From NCBI GenBank assembly GCA_947488755.1, contig CANLAD010000001.1, positions 2,241,501 through 2,305,500 on the forward strand: DNA of 64,000 bases. Reading direction: 5' to 3'. Within the stretch, counting starts at the first letter, position 1; every line of letters begins with the position of its first letter. The notes below the pieces were generated by a model that did not search any database, was not told where the DNA came from, and saw nothing but the letters and a program-made list of their open reading frames with translations. This stretch comes from an uncultured Erythrobacter sp. GTDB lineage: Bacteria > Pseudomonadota > Alphaproteobacteria > Sphingomonadales > Sphingomonadaceae. This document shows, one piece after another, positions 13,132 to 22,933 of the stretch. The translations under genes and the position numbers were made by a program.

Positions 13132-16100
13132 TTACTCCGCCGCGATCGCGCTGTAGTCGTCTTCGTCGCTTTCGTCGGCGATCGAGGTCAGTTCGACGTT
13201 CATGCCCAGCGAGCGCATTTCCTTGACGAGCACGTTGAAGCTCTCCGGAATGCCGGCCTCGAAGGTGTCGTCGCCCTTGACGATCGCTTCGTAGACCTTG
13301 GTGCGGCCGACCACGTCGTCGGACTTCACCGTCAGCATTTCCTGCAAGGTGTAGGCCGCGCCGTAGGCTTGCAGCGCCCAGACCTCCATCTCGCCGAAGC
13401 GCTGTCCGCCGAACTGCGCCTTACCGCCCAGCGGCTGCTGGGTGACGAGGCTGTAGGGACCGATCGAGCGGGCGTGGATCTTGTCGTCGACCAGGTGGTG
13501 CAGCTTGAGCATGTAGATGATGCCCACCGTCACCTTGCGGTCGAACGCCTCGCCCGTGCGCCCGTCGAACAGGACCGACTGACCCGAGGCATCGACACCG
13601 GCCTTGACCAGCATGTCCGACACGTCCGCTTCGCGCGCGCCGTCGAACACCGGGGTGCCCATCGGAACGCCCGCGGACAGGTTGGTCGCCAGCTCGACGA
13701 TCTGGTCGGTCGAGCGGCTTTCGAGATCCTCGAAATACTGCTCGCCATAGACGTCCTTCAACCGCTCGACCACGGCTTCGGGTGGCTTGGCCTTCTTGTA
13801 GTCCTCGGCCGCGTTGGGATTGGCCGCCTTCCACTCTTCGAGCTTGTCGGCGATATCCATGCCCAGACCGCGCGCGGCGAAACCAAGGTGCGTCTCGAAG
13901 ATCTGCCCGACGTTCATGCGCGAAGGCACGCCCAGCGGGTTGAGCACGATATCGACCGCGGTCCCGTCCTCGAGGAACGGCATGTCCTCGACCGGCAGGA
14001 TGCGACTGATGACGCCCTTGTTCCCGTGACGCCCGGCCATCTTGTCGCCCGGCTGCAGCTTGCGCTTCACCGCGACGAAGACCTTGACCATCTTGAGCAC
14101 GCCCGGCGCCAGTTCGTCACCGCGTTCGAGCTTTTCCTTGCGGTCATCGAACTTGGCATCGATCATCGCGACGCTTTCGTCGTATTGCGCCTTGATCGCT
14201 TCGATCTGGGCCTGACGATTGTCGTCGGCGACCGCGAACTTGAACCATTCGTGGCGTTCGACCTCTTCGAGCACCTCTTCGGTGATCTCGGTGCCCTTCT
14301 TGACCCCCTTGGGCGTTGCCGGAGCGGTCTGGCCGAGCAGCATATCCTTGAGGCGGTTGTAGGTCGCCCGGTTGAGGATCGCGCGCTCGTCGGCGGCGTC
14401 CTTGCGCAGGCGCTCGATTTCCTCGTTCTGGATCGCACGGGTACGGTCGTCGATCTCGATCCCGTGGCGGTTGAACACCCGGACCTCGACGATCGTGCCC
14501 GCAACGCCCGGCGGCAGACGCAGCGAGGTGTCGCGCACATCGCTCGCCTTTTCACCGAAGATCGCGCGCAGGAGCTTCTCCTCCGGCGTCATCGGGCTTT
14601 CACCCTTTGGCGTGATCTTGCCGACCAGAATATCGCCCGGATGCACTTCGGCGCCGATATAGACAATGCCCGCCTCGTCGAGGTTGCGAAGAGCTTCCTC
14701 GCCGACATTGGGAATGTCGCGGGTGATGTCTTCCGGACCCAGCTTGGTATCGCGGGCCATGACCTCGAATTCCTCGATATGGATCGAGGTGAACACGTCA
14801 TCCTTAACGATGCGTTCGGAGATCAGGATCGAATCCTCGTAATTGTAGCCATTCCACGGCATGAACGCGACGAGGCTGTTCTTGCCCAGCGCCAGTTCGC
14901 CCAGATCGGTGGACGGACCGTCGGCGATGATATCGCCCGGCTCGACCACTTCGCCCACCTTCACCAGCGGGCGCTGGTTGATGCAGGTGTTCTGGTTGGA
15001 GCGTTGGAACTTCTGCAGCGTGTAGATGTCGACGCCGGACTGCCCCGCTTCGACATCGCCCTGCGCGCGGATCACGATGCGGGTCGCGTCGACCTGGTCG
15101 ACGATCCCGCCACGCTTGGCCGCGATCGCCGCGCCGCTGTCACGCGCCACGGTCTCTTCCATGCCGGTGCCGACCCACGGTGCCTCGGCCTTTACAAGCG
15201 GCACCGCCTGGCGCTGCATGTTCGAGCCCATCAGCGCGCGGTTGGCGTCATCGTTTTCGAGGAACGGGATCAGCGAGGCCGCGACCGAAACGAGCTGCTT
15301 TGGCGACACATCCATCAGCGTCACCTGCTCGCGCGGAGCCATCAGGTTGTCGCCCGACTGGCGCGCGCTGATCAGCTCTTCGACGAAGGTGCCGTCATCG
15401 GTGAGATCGGCGGAAGCCTGAGCAACGGTGTGCTTCTGCTCCTCCATCGCGGACAGGTAGATCACATCGCCGGTGACCTTGTTGTCCGCAACCTTGCGAT
15501 ACGGCGTCTCGATGAAGCCATACTTGTTGACCCGGCTGAACGAAGCCAGCGAGTTGATAAGACCGATGTTCGGACCTTCCGGCGTTTCGATCGGGCAGAT
15601 GCGGCCATAGTGCGTCGGGTGAACGTCGCGCACTTCGAAGCCCGCACGCTCACGCGTCAGACCACCCGGGCCGAGCGCCGACACGCGGCGCTTGTGCGTC
15701 ACTTCGGAAAGCGGGTTGGTCTGGTCCATGAACTGCGAAAGCTGGCTGGAACCGAAGAATTCGCGCACGGCGGCGACAGCAGGCTTTGCATTGATGAGGT
15801 CGTTGGGCATGACGGTGGACACGTCCACGCTGCTCATGCGCTCCTTCACCGCGCGCTCCATGCGCAGCAGGCCGACGCGATACTGGTTTTCGAGCAGCTC
15901 ACCGACCGAACGCACCCGGCGATTGCCGAGATTGTCGATGTCGTCGACTTCGCCCTTGCCGTCCTTGAGGCCGACCAGCTCCTTGACCACCGCGAGGATG
16001 TCTTCCTTGCGCAGCGTGGTCACGGTGTCTTCGGCATCGAGGCCCAGACGCATGTTGAGCTTGACCCGGCCCACGGCGGACAGGTCGTAGCGTTCACCGT

Positions 16101-17349
16101 CGAAGAACAGGCCTTCAAACAGCGCTTCGGCGGTTTCCTTGGTCGGCGGCTCGCCCGGACGCATCACCTTGTAGATGGCTTCCAGACCCTCATCGCGATC
16201 CTCGGCCTTGTCGACCTTGAGCGTGTTGCGGATCCACGGGCCGGTGTTGATCTCGTCGATATCGAGCAGTTCGATGCTGTCGATCCCGGCATTGTCGAGC
16301 ATCTCGACATGCTCGAGCGTCAACTCGTCACCCGCTTCGACATAAATGCGACCCGTCGCCTCGTCGATCATGTCGCGCGCGGCGTAGCGGCTGACAATTT
16401 CCTCGGTCGGGAGCAGCAGATCGGTCAGACCGTCCTTCGCCGCCTTGTTGGCAGCGCGGGGGCTGATCTTCTGATTGGCAGCGAAGACCTCTTCGCCGGT
16501 CTTGGCATCGACCAGTGCAAAGCCAGGCTTCTGACCGCGCCAGTTCTCCGGCACGAACGGAATCTTCCATCCGTCTTTCGCCCGCTCCCACACGACGGTG
16601 TCGTAGAAGTGGTCGAGAATGCCTTCGCTATCGAGGCCGAGCGCATAGAGCAGCGCGGTGACCGGCAGCTTGCGCTTGCGGTCGATGCGGACATTTACGA
16701 TGTCCTTGGCGTCGAATTCGAAGTCCAGCCAGCTGCCGCGATAGGGAATGACGCGGGCGGCGAACAGCAGCTTGCCAGACGAATGCGTCTTGCCGCGATC
16801 GTGGTCGAACAGGACACCGGGCGAACGGTGCATCTGGCTGACGATCACCCGCTCGGTGCCGTTGACGATGAAGGTGCCGTTCTCGGTCATGAGCGGCATG
16901 TCGCCCATGTACACGTCCTGCTCCTTGATATCGAGGACGGAGCGGGTTTCGGTTTCCTGGTCGACTTCGAACACGATCAGGCGCAGCGTCACCTTCATCG
17001 GAGCGGCGTAGGTGATGCCGCGCTGGCGACATTCGGTGGTGTCGTATTTCGGCGCTTCGAGTTCGTAATGCACGAAATCGAGCTCGGCAGTGCCGGCGAA
17101 ATCGCGGATCGGGAAAACGCTGCGTAACGTTTTTTCAAGACCAGAGACGTAATCGATCGACGGGTCGGAGCGCAGGAACTGCTCGTAACTTTCGCGCTGA
17201 ACCTCGATCAGGTTGGGCATCTGCACGGCTTCGTGAATGTCGCCGAAGATCTTGCGGATGCGCTTCTTCGCGGTGCCTTGCGCCTTGCGGCTGCGGACCT
17301 TGCCGCCCTTCGATGTCGTGGTCGAAGGGGTTTTCGCCTTGGTTGCCAT
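13132..17349 (-). CDS. rpoB: RNA polymerase beta subunit
   Basis: A 1405-residue beta subunit of RNA polymerase. The rifampicin-binding cluster reads [20 protein letters not shown] then [11 protein letters not shown], with the usual drug-contact residues (Q, D, H, R, S) present, so a rifampicin-sensitive enzyme is expected. The C-terminal [20 protein letters not shown] block is intact. The start is ATG 17349 ([17 protein letters not shown]), giving a basic N-terminal extension before the conserved [20 protein letters not shown]. It is usually preceded by rplJ-rplL on the same strand. Here those genes lie 3.3 kb away on the other strand, so rpoB must have its own promoter in 17350-17680. Confidence 0.98.
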   Translation of the reverse strand: MATKAKTPSTTTSKGGKVRSRKAQGTAKKRIRKIFGDIHEAVQMPNLIEVQRESYEQFLRSDPSIDYVSGLEKTLRSVFPIRDFAGTAELDFVHYELEAPKYDTTECRQRGITYAAPMKVTLRLIVFEVDQETETRSVLDIKEQDVYMGDMPLMTENGTFIVNGTERVIVSQMHRSPGVLFDHDRGKTHSSGKLLFAARVIPYRGSWLDFEFDAKDIVNVRIDRKRKLPVTALLYALGLDSEGILDHFYDTVVWERAKDGWKIPFVPENWRGQKPGFALVDAKTGEEVFAANQKISPRAANKAAKDGLTDLLLPTEEIVSRYAARDMIDEATGRIYVEAGDELTLEHVEMLDNAGIDSIELLDIDEINTGPWIRNTLKVDKAEDRDEGLEAIYKVMRPGEPPTKETAEALFEGLFFDGERYDLSAVGRVKLNMRLGLDAEDTVTTLRKEDILAVVKELVGLKDGKGEVDDIDNLGNRRVRSVGELLENQYRVGLLRMERAVKERMSSVDVSTVMPNDLINAKPAVAAVREFFGSSQLSQFMDQTNPLSEVTHKRRVSALGPGGLTRERAGFEVRDVHPTHYGRICPIETPEGPNIGLINSLASFSRVNKYGFIETPYRKVADNKVTGDVIYLSAMEEQKHTVAQASADLTDDGTFVEELISARQSGDNLMAPREQVTLMDVSPKQLVSVAASLIPFLENDDANRALMGSNMQRQAVPLVKAEAPWVGTGMEETVARDSGAAIAAKRGGIVDQVDATRIVIRAQGDVEAGQSGVDIYTLQKFQRSNQNTCINQRPLVKVGEVVEPGDIIADGPSTDLGELALGKNSLVAFMPWNGYNYEDSILISERIVKDDVFTSIHIEEFEVMARDTKLGPEDITRDIPNVGEEALRNLDEAGIVYIGAEVHPGDILVGKITPKGESPMTPEEKLLRAIFGEKASDVRDTSLRLPPGVAGTIVEVRVFNRHGIEIDDRTRAIQNEEIERLRKDAADERAILNRATYNRLKDMLLGQTAPATPKGVKKGTEITEEVLEEVERHEWFKFAVADDNRQAQIEAIKAQYDESVAMIDAKFDDRKEKLERGDELAPGVLKMVKVFVAVKRKLQPGDKMAGRHGNKGVISRILPVEDMPFLEDGTAVDIVLNPLGVPSRMNVGQIFETHLGFAARGLGMDIADKLEEWKAANPNAAEDYKKAKPPEAVVERLKDVYGEQYFEDLESRSTDQIVELATNLSAGVPMGTPVFDGAREADVSDMLVKAGVDASGQSVLFDGRTGEAFDRKVTVGIIYMLKLHHLVDDKIHARSIGPYSLVTQQPLGGKAQFGGQRFGEMEVWALQAYGAAYTLQEMLTVKSDDVVGRTKVYEAIVKGDDTFEAGIPESFNVLVKEMRSLGMNVELTSIADESDEDDYSAIAAE

Positions 17350-17684
17350 AGAAGAGATATGCCTCTTTTTCCTGTGCGCGCGGGGGATCGGGGTGCCGCA
17401 TCGCTGATGTGTCGCCGTGTCGCTGCGCGAAAGCTTAGGCCATGACCGACGCAGAGGGGCCGCACGCCGATACGCACCCTCTCGGGCCGCTTCGGCTGCA
17501 GCTTGATACGTCGCGAATATGGCAAATCACCGCTTCCATTCTTGGATCCGATTCCCGCGCACGAATCGGTCCGGCTCGAAGCTGGCGTGTGCAGGCGATG
17601 TAGGAATGGCGGATGCCAGCGTCAACAGCGACCCTCGCAAAGTCCGGCGCGTTCCGCCGATTTAGCCGCCTTCCGATATGGAGA
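17350..17684. promoter_or_regulatory. rpoB upstream region (promoter/leader, unresolved)
   Basis: About 335 bp without a convincing gene separate rpoB from the first operator of the DUF2975 module. Since rpoB has lost its usual upstream neighbours, its promoter and leader must lie here. The only obvious structure is the inverted repeat CCGATTC / GAATCGG at 17548-17554 and 17563-17569. I could not pick a confident -35/-10 pair. Confidence 0.4.
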
Positions 17685-17757
17685 TTATCATTTTTCGATA
17701 ATATCGTTTGACAATAAATCGAGTCGCGCCTAGCTGTGGATTATCGAAATTCAATAA
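17685..17757 (+). promoter_or_regulatory. Triple 17-bp dyad operator with embedded promoter
   Basis: Three related 17-bp sites precede the 45-residue peptide gene. Site 3 (17741-17757) is TTATCGAAATTCAATAA, a dyad with one mismatch between its 8-bp arms. Site 1 (17685-17701) is TTATCATTTTTCGATAA (12 of 17 bases match site 3) and site 2 (17701-17717) is ATATCGTTTGACAATAA (11 of 17). A TTGACA at 17708-17713 lies inside site 2 and is a candidate -35; 17 bp on, TAGCTG (17731-17736) is a poor -10. Site 3 would then overlap the transcription start. The XRE regulator encoded downstream is the obvious candidate ligand (inference). Confidence 0.6.
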
Positions 17758-17777
17758 GCCACTTCAAGGAGAACGAT

Positions 17778-17915
17778 ATGTCCCGCTTCGTCACCCACTC
17801 GCTCGCTGCATGCGCCGCCATCATTCTCGCCGCGACTTCGATCGGCACGATCATCAGCGTTCCCGCTTCCGCATCATCAAGTGTCGCGCCGAGCACATCG
17901 ATCGAACTCGCCTGA
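17778..17915 (+). CDS. 45-residue exported peptide upstream of DUF2975
   Basis: A short gene with a near-ideal ribosome binding site (AAGGAG, 7-8 nt before the ATG). The product starts MSRFVTHSLAACAAIILAAT and continues SIGTIISVPASASSSVA before a short polar tail ending in ELA. This is a classic cleavable signal peptide (basic start, hydrophobic core, A-S-A site near residue 32) or a single membrane anchor, leaving a mature peptide of only about 13 residues. It is the first gene after the triple operator and precedes DUF2975 by 17 bp, so it is probably part of the same regulated unit. Its function is unknown. Confidence 0.65.
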   Translation: MSRFVTHSLAACAAIILAATSIGTIISVPASASSSVAPSTSIELA

Positions 17916-17932
17916 ACGCTGGAGCACGTCCC

Positions 17933-18481
17933 ATGATGAACGACAAACCCAACGACCTATTGCTGCTTGCCGGGCAGGTGCTTGCGGTCATCGCCCAGAT
18001 CGCGCTGGCGATCGGTGCGGTGGCTGTCGCGCTGGTTCTTCCGGCGATGATCTTCTTCGGTGACACAATCAGAGCGGAGATCGCGGAGGAAACGGGCGCC
18101 GCCGTCGGTGCCTTCCCGATGATGCCCACCATCGGCCTGCTCATGATAGTCCTGGTCGTGATCGCCCTCGTGTACCGGTTTTTCGGAAAGCTGCGGGCGA
18201 TCATCGCGACTGTCGGCGAAGGCGATCCTTTCGTTCCTGAAAACGCCGAGCGCCTCAACGCGATGGCGTGGCTGCTGCTTGGGGTGCAAATCCTTGTCAT
18301 TCCAGCGTCGGGGCTGGCCCTGCTGCTGGCGAAATGGGCGGACGAGATCGAGAATGCCGACTTCACCGTCGATGTCGGGCCCGACCTCACCGGCATCCTG
18401 CTCGTCATCGTCCTGTTCATCCTCGCCCGCGTGTTCAAGCATGGTGCCGCGATGCGCGCCGATCTGGAAGGGACGGTCTGA
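17933..18481 (+). CDS. DUF2975 integral membrane protein
   Basis: A 182-residue inner-membrane protein with four predicted membrane segments: around residues 8-40, 60-80, 105-127 and 147-165 (the last GILLVIVLFILARVFKHGA). The segment FVPENAERLNAMAWLLLGVQ between the second and third membrane spans is the characteristic DUF2975 feature. The ATG at 17933 has GGAG 9-10 nt upstream; a second ATG follows immediately. Its TGA overlaps a possible ATG of the XRE gene by one base. DUF2975 genes are regularly paired with YozG-like XRE regulators, as here. The biological role is unknown. Confidence 0.85.
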   Translation: MMNDKPNDLLLLAGQVLAVIAQIALAIGAVAVALVLPAMIFFGDTIRAEIAEETGAAVGAFPMMPTIGLLMIVLVVIALVYRFFGKLRAIIATVGEGDPFVPENAERLNAMAWLLLGVQILVIPASGLALLLAKWADEIENADFTVDVGPDLTGILLVIVLFILARVFKHGAAMRADLEGTV

Positions 18482-18522
18482 TGCCTCCCAAATCCCGCGA
18501 CGCCGAAGAAGGAGCCGCCATC

Positions 18523-18726
18523 ATGGTCAAGCTCGACGATCTGCTCCACGAACGCCGCATGACGCTGACCGAACTGGCCGAACGGGTCGGCCTGACGCTG
18601 GCCAACCTGTCGATCCTCAAGACCGGCAAGGCCAAGGCGATCCGCTTCTCCACCCTCGCCGCGATCTGCCGCGAACTGGACTGCCAGCCGGGCGATCTGC
18701 TGGAATACGGGGGGCCGGTGGACTGA
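18523..18726 (+). CDS. YozG-like XRE-family transcriptional regulator
   Basis: A 67-residue protein consisting almost only of a Cro/C1-type helix-turn-helix: MTLTELAERVGLTLANLSIL followed by KTGKAKAIRFSTLAAICREL and DCQPGDLLEY. The LSILKTGKAKAIRFSTL segment is highly characteristic of YozG-like proteins. The ATG at 18523 was chosen because AAGGAG sits 9 nt upstream and homologues are about this size; an in-frame ATG at 18481 that overlaps the DUF2975 stop (TGATG) would add 14 residues. It probably autoregulates the module through the three 17-bp dyads at 17685-17757 (inference). Confidence 0.88.
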   Translation: MVKLDDLLHERRMTLTELAERVGLTLANLSILKTGKAKAIRFSTLAAICRELDCQPGDLLEYGGPVD

Positions 18727-18808
18727 TCGCTTGCGCACAGAAGGCGGCTCGCCACAACTCTGGTGCATAGCTCTGGAGCTGGCGGGCCGATCTTTCTATG
18801 CTGGCTTC

Positions 18809-20002
18809 ATGAAGCTTCGTGCCACGTCACTCGTTTCTACCGCGCTGTGCATCGCCCTATGTGCATGCAGCGTGGACGAAATACGGATCAACGAGCCGAC
18901 ACCGACCCCCACTCCGCCACCGCCGACAAGCGTAACACCCTCGATCCCGCGCCTCGCCGCCGGACCGCATCTGGGCATGATTACCGGTTTCGATCCGCTC
19001 GATCAGGCCCGCGCCGATATCGCCGAGACTCGCTATGATGAAGCCAAGGCCGCGGGCATGAGCATCGGGCGCATCCAGATCGACTGGGCCGAACTGGAGA
19101 CGGCACGCGGCGTGTACGACGCTAACGCGCTCGACGATGCGTTTGCCGATCCTCTGCTCGATGGGTTGGACATCTATGTGACGCTGTCGACCCTCGACAG
19201 CGAGGGGCTGACCGTCCCCGCATACCTGTCCGACGGCGAAGGATTGCGAAGCGACCTGACGCTGGCGTCCCCTGAAGTGATCGATGCGTTCGAGGATATG
19301 CTCGACTGGCTTGCGCCGGAACTGGAGCGGCGTGAAGTCTGGGCGCTTTCGCTTGGCAACGAAGTCGACGTACCGGTCGATGACGGGCAGGTCTCGCGCG
19401 GCGAGGCTGAGGCGTTTTATCTAGCGGGCCTTGCCCGGTGGAACACGATCAGCCCCCCAATCGCCTCCAGCGTGACTTTCACCATCGGCGCAATCGATAC
19501 CGTGCCCGATCTGTTCGAGGCGATCCGCGACGGCTCGGACCTCGTGACCTACAATTATTACTGCCTCGCCAGCGACCTCACCGTGACCGGCGAGAGCGAA
19601 TGGCAGGCGCGCATCGACGACATGAAGCAGGCCGCAGGCGATCGGCAGATATTCATTCAGGAACTCGGCTGCCCAGTCGGCTATTCGCCGCAAGGGCAGC
19701 CGACCTCGATCGGCGGCTCGCTCGATAACCAGGCGCGCTTCTTCGAATTCTTCGGCGAACAATTTGCGCAGGATCCGCAACTTCGCGCGGCGACCCTGTT
19801 CCAGCTTTACGACTGGTCACCGGGCCTTGCCGCGCAGTTCGCCCAGCCGCTGCGGAACGAAGGTTTCCCGGTCCTCGCCGACCGGCTGGAAGAATGGCTC
19901 GCGACTGTCGGCTTGGTCCGCTGGAGCGACGGCACGACCCGTCCGGCCTGGCAAAGCTGGCTCGCAGCGAACCAGGCGGTGCGCGACGCGCGCGGCGATT
20001 GA
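18809..20002 (+). CDS. Lipoprotein with clan GH-A-like (beta/alpha)8 hydrolase domain
   Basis: A 397-residue lipoprotein. The signal peptide ends in L-C-A-C (Cys20), followed by a Pro/Thr linker (TPTPTPPPPT) and a catalytic-looking domain from about residue 50. The pattern fits a clan GH-A TIM barrel: N184-E185 in ALSLGNEVDV is the expected acid/base position after strand 4, and E285 in IFIQELGCP is the expected nucleophile on strand 7, 100 residues later. The family within GH-A and the substrate are not evident; beta-1,4- or beta-1,3-glycan cleavage is possible. No clear Shine-Dalgarno precedes the ATG, so the start rests on the signal peptide. Confidence 0.68.
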   Translation: MKLRATSLVSTALCIALCACSVDEIRINEPTPTPTPPPPTSVTPSIPRLAAGPHLGMITGFDPLDQARADIAETRYDEAKAAGMSIGRIQIDWAELETARGVYDANALDDAFADPLLDGLDIYVTLSTLDSEGLTVPAYLSDGEGLRSDLTLASPEVIDAFEDMLDWLAPELERREVWALSLGNEVDVPVDDGQVSRGEAEAFYLAGLARWNTISPPIASSVTFTIGAIDTVPDLFEAIRDGSDLVTYNYYCLASDLTVTGESEWQARIDDMKQAAGDRQIFIQELGCPVGYSPQGQPTSIGGSLDNQARFFEFFGEQFAQDPQLRAATLFQLYDWSPGLAAQFAQPLRNEGFPVLADRLEEWLATVGLVRWSDGTTRPAWQSWLAANQAVRDARGD

Positions 20003-20083
20003 GCGCTTGCATTCCAGACCTCGATCGACAAAATTGCGCCACAATCTGATTGGTATTCCTGCCGAAAGACGAGGGACTGACTT

Positions 20084-20368
20084 ATGAAAAGACTGGTTAT
20101 CTGCGCTGCCGCCGCCACCTTCGTGCTGGCTGCTTGCGATGGACCTGCCGAAGAAGCGGGCGAAGAGCTTGACGACGTCACCGAAATGCAGGCCGAAGTG
20201 ACCGATGAACAGGCGGAGCTTGCCGAGGCAGAAGCCGATCTCGCTGAAGAGCGGGCGGATTTCGCGGAAGAGATCGGCGATGATGCGGCCGCTGTCGGAA
20301 TGGAACAGGACGCGGAAGATCTCGAAGCCGAGGCCGACATGCTTGAAGAACGCGCCGACGGTATCTGA
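20084..20368 (+). CDS. Small acidic lipoprotein with Glu/Ala heptads
   Basis: A 94-residue predicted lipoprotein. MKRLVICAAAATFVLAAC is a signal peptide with an L-A-A-C lipobox. The mature 77 residues are almost entirely Glu, Asp and Ala, with regular spacing (EQAELAEAEADLAEERADFA), consistent with one long acidic coiled coil. The calculated charge would be extremely negative. A GAGG precedes the ATG, and a hairpin terminator follows. A second gene of similar design lies at 33687-33935. A role as periplasmic cation buffer or spacer is conceivable but speculative. Confidence 0.75.
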   Translation: MKRLVICAAAATFVLAACDGPAEEAGEELDDVTEMQAEVTDEQAELAEAEADLAEERADFAEEIGDDAAAVGMEQDAEDLEAEADMLEERADGI

Positions 20369-20410
20369 ATGCAATTTCTCGCGGTTGTTGACTCGCCGCG
20401 GAATTACTTT

Positions 20411-20443
20411 AATGGCCCGCTGCTGAATGGCGGGCCATTTTCG
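20411..20443 (+). terminator. Rho-independent terminator after the acidic lipoprotein
   Basis: AATGGCCCGC (20411-20420) pairs perfectly with GCGGGCCATT (20430-20439) across a 9-nt loop and is followed by a short T tract. It separates the acidic lipoprotein from the rplJ leader. Confidence 0.78.
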
Positions 20444-20675
20444 TGTCTGCCATTCATCCGTCCAAGACAGTTGGTGATCCGGGTCTGCCGGATCTTAATT
20501 TCCAGCCTAGGCGGGGAAAAGAGAGTTTTTTCGGATCGCCATCGCGCGATCCTGATGGTGCCAGCGCGCACCCTCCTTCCCCATCATTGGACTTTCGGTG
20601 TCGATCCACGGCACCGGAAAACGTGAGCCGGTCGCATGGGCGCAGTCCCGCGCGGCCATAATGAAGGAGTATGGC
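20444..20675 (+). promoter_or_regulatory. Promoter and leader of rplJ-rplL
   Basis: About 230 bp between the terminator and the rplJ start must contain the promoter and the L10-binding leader. A hairpin with arms GATCCGG / CCGGATC lies at 20476-20494. Ribosomal protein L10 (with L12) typically binds its own leader to repress translation. I see structure potential but could not identify the L10 site with certainty. Confidence 0.4.
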
Positions 20676-21191
20676 ATGGATCGTTCGCAAAAAGCCGACG
20701 CGGTTGCCCAGCTCAATGCGGTCTTCAACGAGGTTGGCGTGGTGGTTGTCACCCGCAACCTGGGCCTGACGGTGGATCAGTCCACCGATCTGCGCTCGAA
20801 GATGCGCGATGCTGGCGCTTCCTACAAGGTTGCGAAGAACCGTCTCGCCAAGCTCGCCTTGAAGGACACCGACTACACCGGGATCGATGAGTTTCTCACC
20901 GGCCCGACCGCGCTGGCCTGGTCTGAAGACCCGGTCGCGGCTGCCAAGGCCGCTGTCGATTTCGCCAAGTCGAACGACAAGCTCGAAATCGTCGGCGGTT
21001 CGATGGGCACGCAGGTGCTCGATGAAGCCGGGGTCCGGGCGCTTGCCTCGATGCCGAGCCTCGATGAGCTGCGCGGCAAGATCGTGGGCCTCGTCAACGC
21101 CCCGGCGACCAAGGTCGCCCAGTTGATGAACGCACCTGCGAACAAGCTTGCCCGTGTCTTTGGAGCCTATGCGGCCAAAGAGGACGCATAA
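20676..21191 (+). CDS. rplJ: 50S ribosomal protein L10
   Basis: The 171-residue L10 anchors L7/L12 dimers to the ribosomal stalk. It starts MDRSQKADAVAQLNAVFNEV and contains GASYKVAKNRLAKLAL, and FAKSNDKLEIVGG; the C-terminal L12-binding helix is present. An AAGGAG six bases before ATG 20676 settles the start against longer upstream readings. It is followed 81 bp later by rplL. Unlike the common arrangement, rplK and rplA are not immediately upstream and rpoB does not follow. Confidence 0.96.
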   Translation: MDRSQKADAVAQLNAVFNEVGVVVVTRNLGLTVDQSTDLRSKMRDAGASYKVAKNRLAKLALKDTDYTGIDEFLTGPTALAWSEDPVAAAKAAVDFAKSNDKLEIVGGSMGTQVLDEAGVRALASMPSLDELRGKIVGLVNAPATKVAQLMNAPANKLARVFGAYAAKEDA

Positions 21192-21272
21192 GAGACGTTA
21201 TTCGCGAGAAAACGAAACATCTGGGGCTTCGGGATAAACCCGTCCGTCCCGCCACGAATTGGAGTGTAGATC

Positions 21273-21650
21273 ATGGCTGATATTGCCAAGCTTGTTGAAG
21301 AACTTTCGAAGCTGACCGTCCTCGAGGCGGCCGAACTTGCCACCGCTCTTGAAGAAGAGTGGGGCGTCAGCGCCGCAGCTGCCGTCGCGGTTGCCGGCCC
21401 CGGTGGCGGCGGCGAAGCTGCTGCTGCCGAAGAGGAAAAGGACGAATTCGACGTCATCCTCACCGGCGATGGTGGCAAGAAGATCCAGGTCATCAAGGAA
21501 GTCCGCGCCATCACCGGCCTGGGCCTCACCGAAGCCAAGGGCCTCGTCGAAGGCGCGCCCAAGCCGATCAAGGAAGCGGTCAACAAGGCCGAAGCCGAAG
21601 AGATCAAGGGCAAGATCGAAGCAGCTGGCGGTACCGTCGAGCTCAAGTAA
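21273..21650 (+). CDS. rplL: 50S ribosomal protein L7/L12
   Basis: A 125-residue L7/L12, the multimeric stalk protein that recruits translation GTPases. The N-terminal dimerisation domain ([20 protein letters not shown]) is joined by an Ala/Gly/Glu hinge (about residues 34-55) to the C-terminal factor-binding domain ([20 protein letters not shown]). GGAG lies 8-9 nt upstream of the ATG. A strong terminator follows 30 bp downstream, so the operon ends here instead of continuing into rpoB. Confidence 0.97.
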   Translation: MADIAKLVEELSKLTVLEAAELATALEEEWGVSAAAAVAVAGPGGGGEAAAAEEEKDEFDVILTGDGGKKIQVIKEVRAITGLGLTEAKGLVEGAPKPIKEAVNKAEAEEIKGKIEAAGGTVELK

Positions 21651-21680
21651 GCTTCGAACTGCTTTTGCAGATCAGGAAGA

Positions 21681-21711
21681 GGGCGGCGCCAGCAATGGCG
21701 CCGCCCTTTTT
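21681..21711 (+). terminator. Rho-independent terminator after rplL
   Basis: A perfect 10-bp stem, GGGCGGCGCC / GGCGCCGCCC, with the 6-nt loop AGCAAT and a TTTTT tract. This ends the rplJL transcript before a convergent gene. Confidence 0.94.
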
Positions 21712-21725
21712 CTATGGCGCTGAAA

Positions 21726-22787
21726 TCACCGCGAAATCTGGTCGATCAGCGCGCGCTCGCCGCCTAGGGTCGGGGCGCCGATCTGTTCGACCTGCACCTT
21801 CGCCGCCTGCGGGGCGTCGTCGTAATCCACCGCCAGCTCGATCTCGTCATAGACGGGGTCGTAGCGGATCGGAATGCCCGCACTCTGCAACGCCGCCAGC
21901 GGCACGAAGCTGTCGATCGCCGGCGCACTGCGGAAGTGTTCGTATTCCGCCTGGTCATAGCGATCATGCAGCAGATCGAGCACCGAACGCAGCTTGACCG
22001 CGATAGTGGTGCCCTGCTGCTGGAAATCGACGCTGCCGGTCTTGACCCCGTTGACCCGCGCATCGAGCCGGGTCTTGGGCGCGATATCGAGCGCGTCAGC
22101 GATACGCTCGCTCATCGGCGAGGCCGTTTTCACCGGCACGGGAATTGCGGCGAAGGGGGCGCTATCGGGCTCGGCGAGCGAATCGAGCGCCGTTTTCTCC
22201 TCCACCGACTGGCCAGAAAGTGTTTCGAGCGCGGACTTTCGCGTGGCGTCGATATCGCTGGCAAATTGCTGAGGCGCAGGTTCCGGCTCCAGCGGAAGCG
22301 GCGCGATCTCGCCGATATCCAGGGTCGAGACCATGAACTCCCGCTCACCCACCGCTAGGGGCTGCGACCCCGCTGCGAGAAAGGCCAGCGACAGTTTCTC
22401 GGCCCGCGCGAACCGGGTGGACGGCAAGGGTTCGGACCCGGACACCGGCGACTTAGCCAGAACAGTGGTCGCGCCTGCGATTGCGCCGGCATCTGGCGAG
22501 GTGGTGACGGCGATGCCCACCTGTTCGCGCACCACCGGAACCGAAATGATGCTGTCACCCCTTGGTGCGCCACCGAGGTCGAGCGCCATCAGCTTGACCG
22601 GCGCAGCGGAGAGGTCGGGTATGGCGAAGGTCGTCGCAATCAGCGCGGTGCCCGCAACGATGCGCAAGCCCGCCAAACCGCGCTCCGATCCTGTCGAAGG
22701 AGCCGACAGCCCGGAGCCGAAAAGTTCGCGTGCGCGGTGCGTGGACACCGATTCCCCCCAATGAAACCGAGTCCCTATTGAACCCAT
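21726..22787 (-). CDS. Uncharacterised protein, possibly exported
   Basis: A 353-residue protein that I do not recognise. A hydrophobic stretch at about residues 42-60 (RIVAGTALIATTFAIPDLSA), after a polar start, suggests a membrane anchor or late signal peptide. The central 150 residues are Pro/Ser/Ala-rich and look disordered. The C-terminal 100 residues look folded (TIAVKLRSVLDLLHDRYDQA, VPLAALQSAGIPIRYDPVYD). GGGAG lies 7-8 nt before ATG 22787. It is convergent with rplL and divergent from the MATE gene. Codon use matches its neighbours. Confidence 0.6.
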   Translation of the reverse strand: MGSIGTRFHWGESVSTHRARELFGSGLSAPSTGSERGLAGLRIVAGTALIATTFAIPDLSAAPVKLMALDLGGAPRGDSIISVPVVREQVGIAVTTSPDAGAIAGATTVLAKSPVSGSEPLPSTRFARAEKLSLAFLAAGSQPLAVGEREFMVSTLDIGEIAPLPLEPEPAPQQFASDIDATRKSALETLSGQSVEEKTALDSLAEPDSAPFAAIPVPVKTASPMSERIADALDIAPKTRLDARVNGVKTGSVDFQQQGTTIAVKLRSVLDLLHDRYDQAEYEHFRSAPAIDSFVPLAALQSAGIPIRYDPVYDEIELAVDYDDAPQAAKVQVEQIGAPTLGGERALIDQISR

Positions 22788-22933
22788 CGGCGCTCCCTAT
22801 AAAGGATTTTTTAACCTCGCTTTCCGCCCGTCCCATCGCGGAACATCGTGCGCGCTACCAATAAACCCCTTCCCCTCGCCTCTCGCTCACCCTATCCGAC
22901 CCGGCTCGCCATTCGCGAGCGGACACCGAGGTC

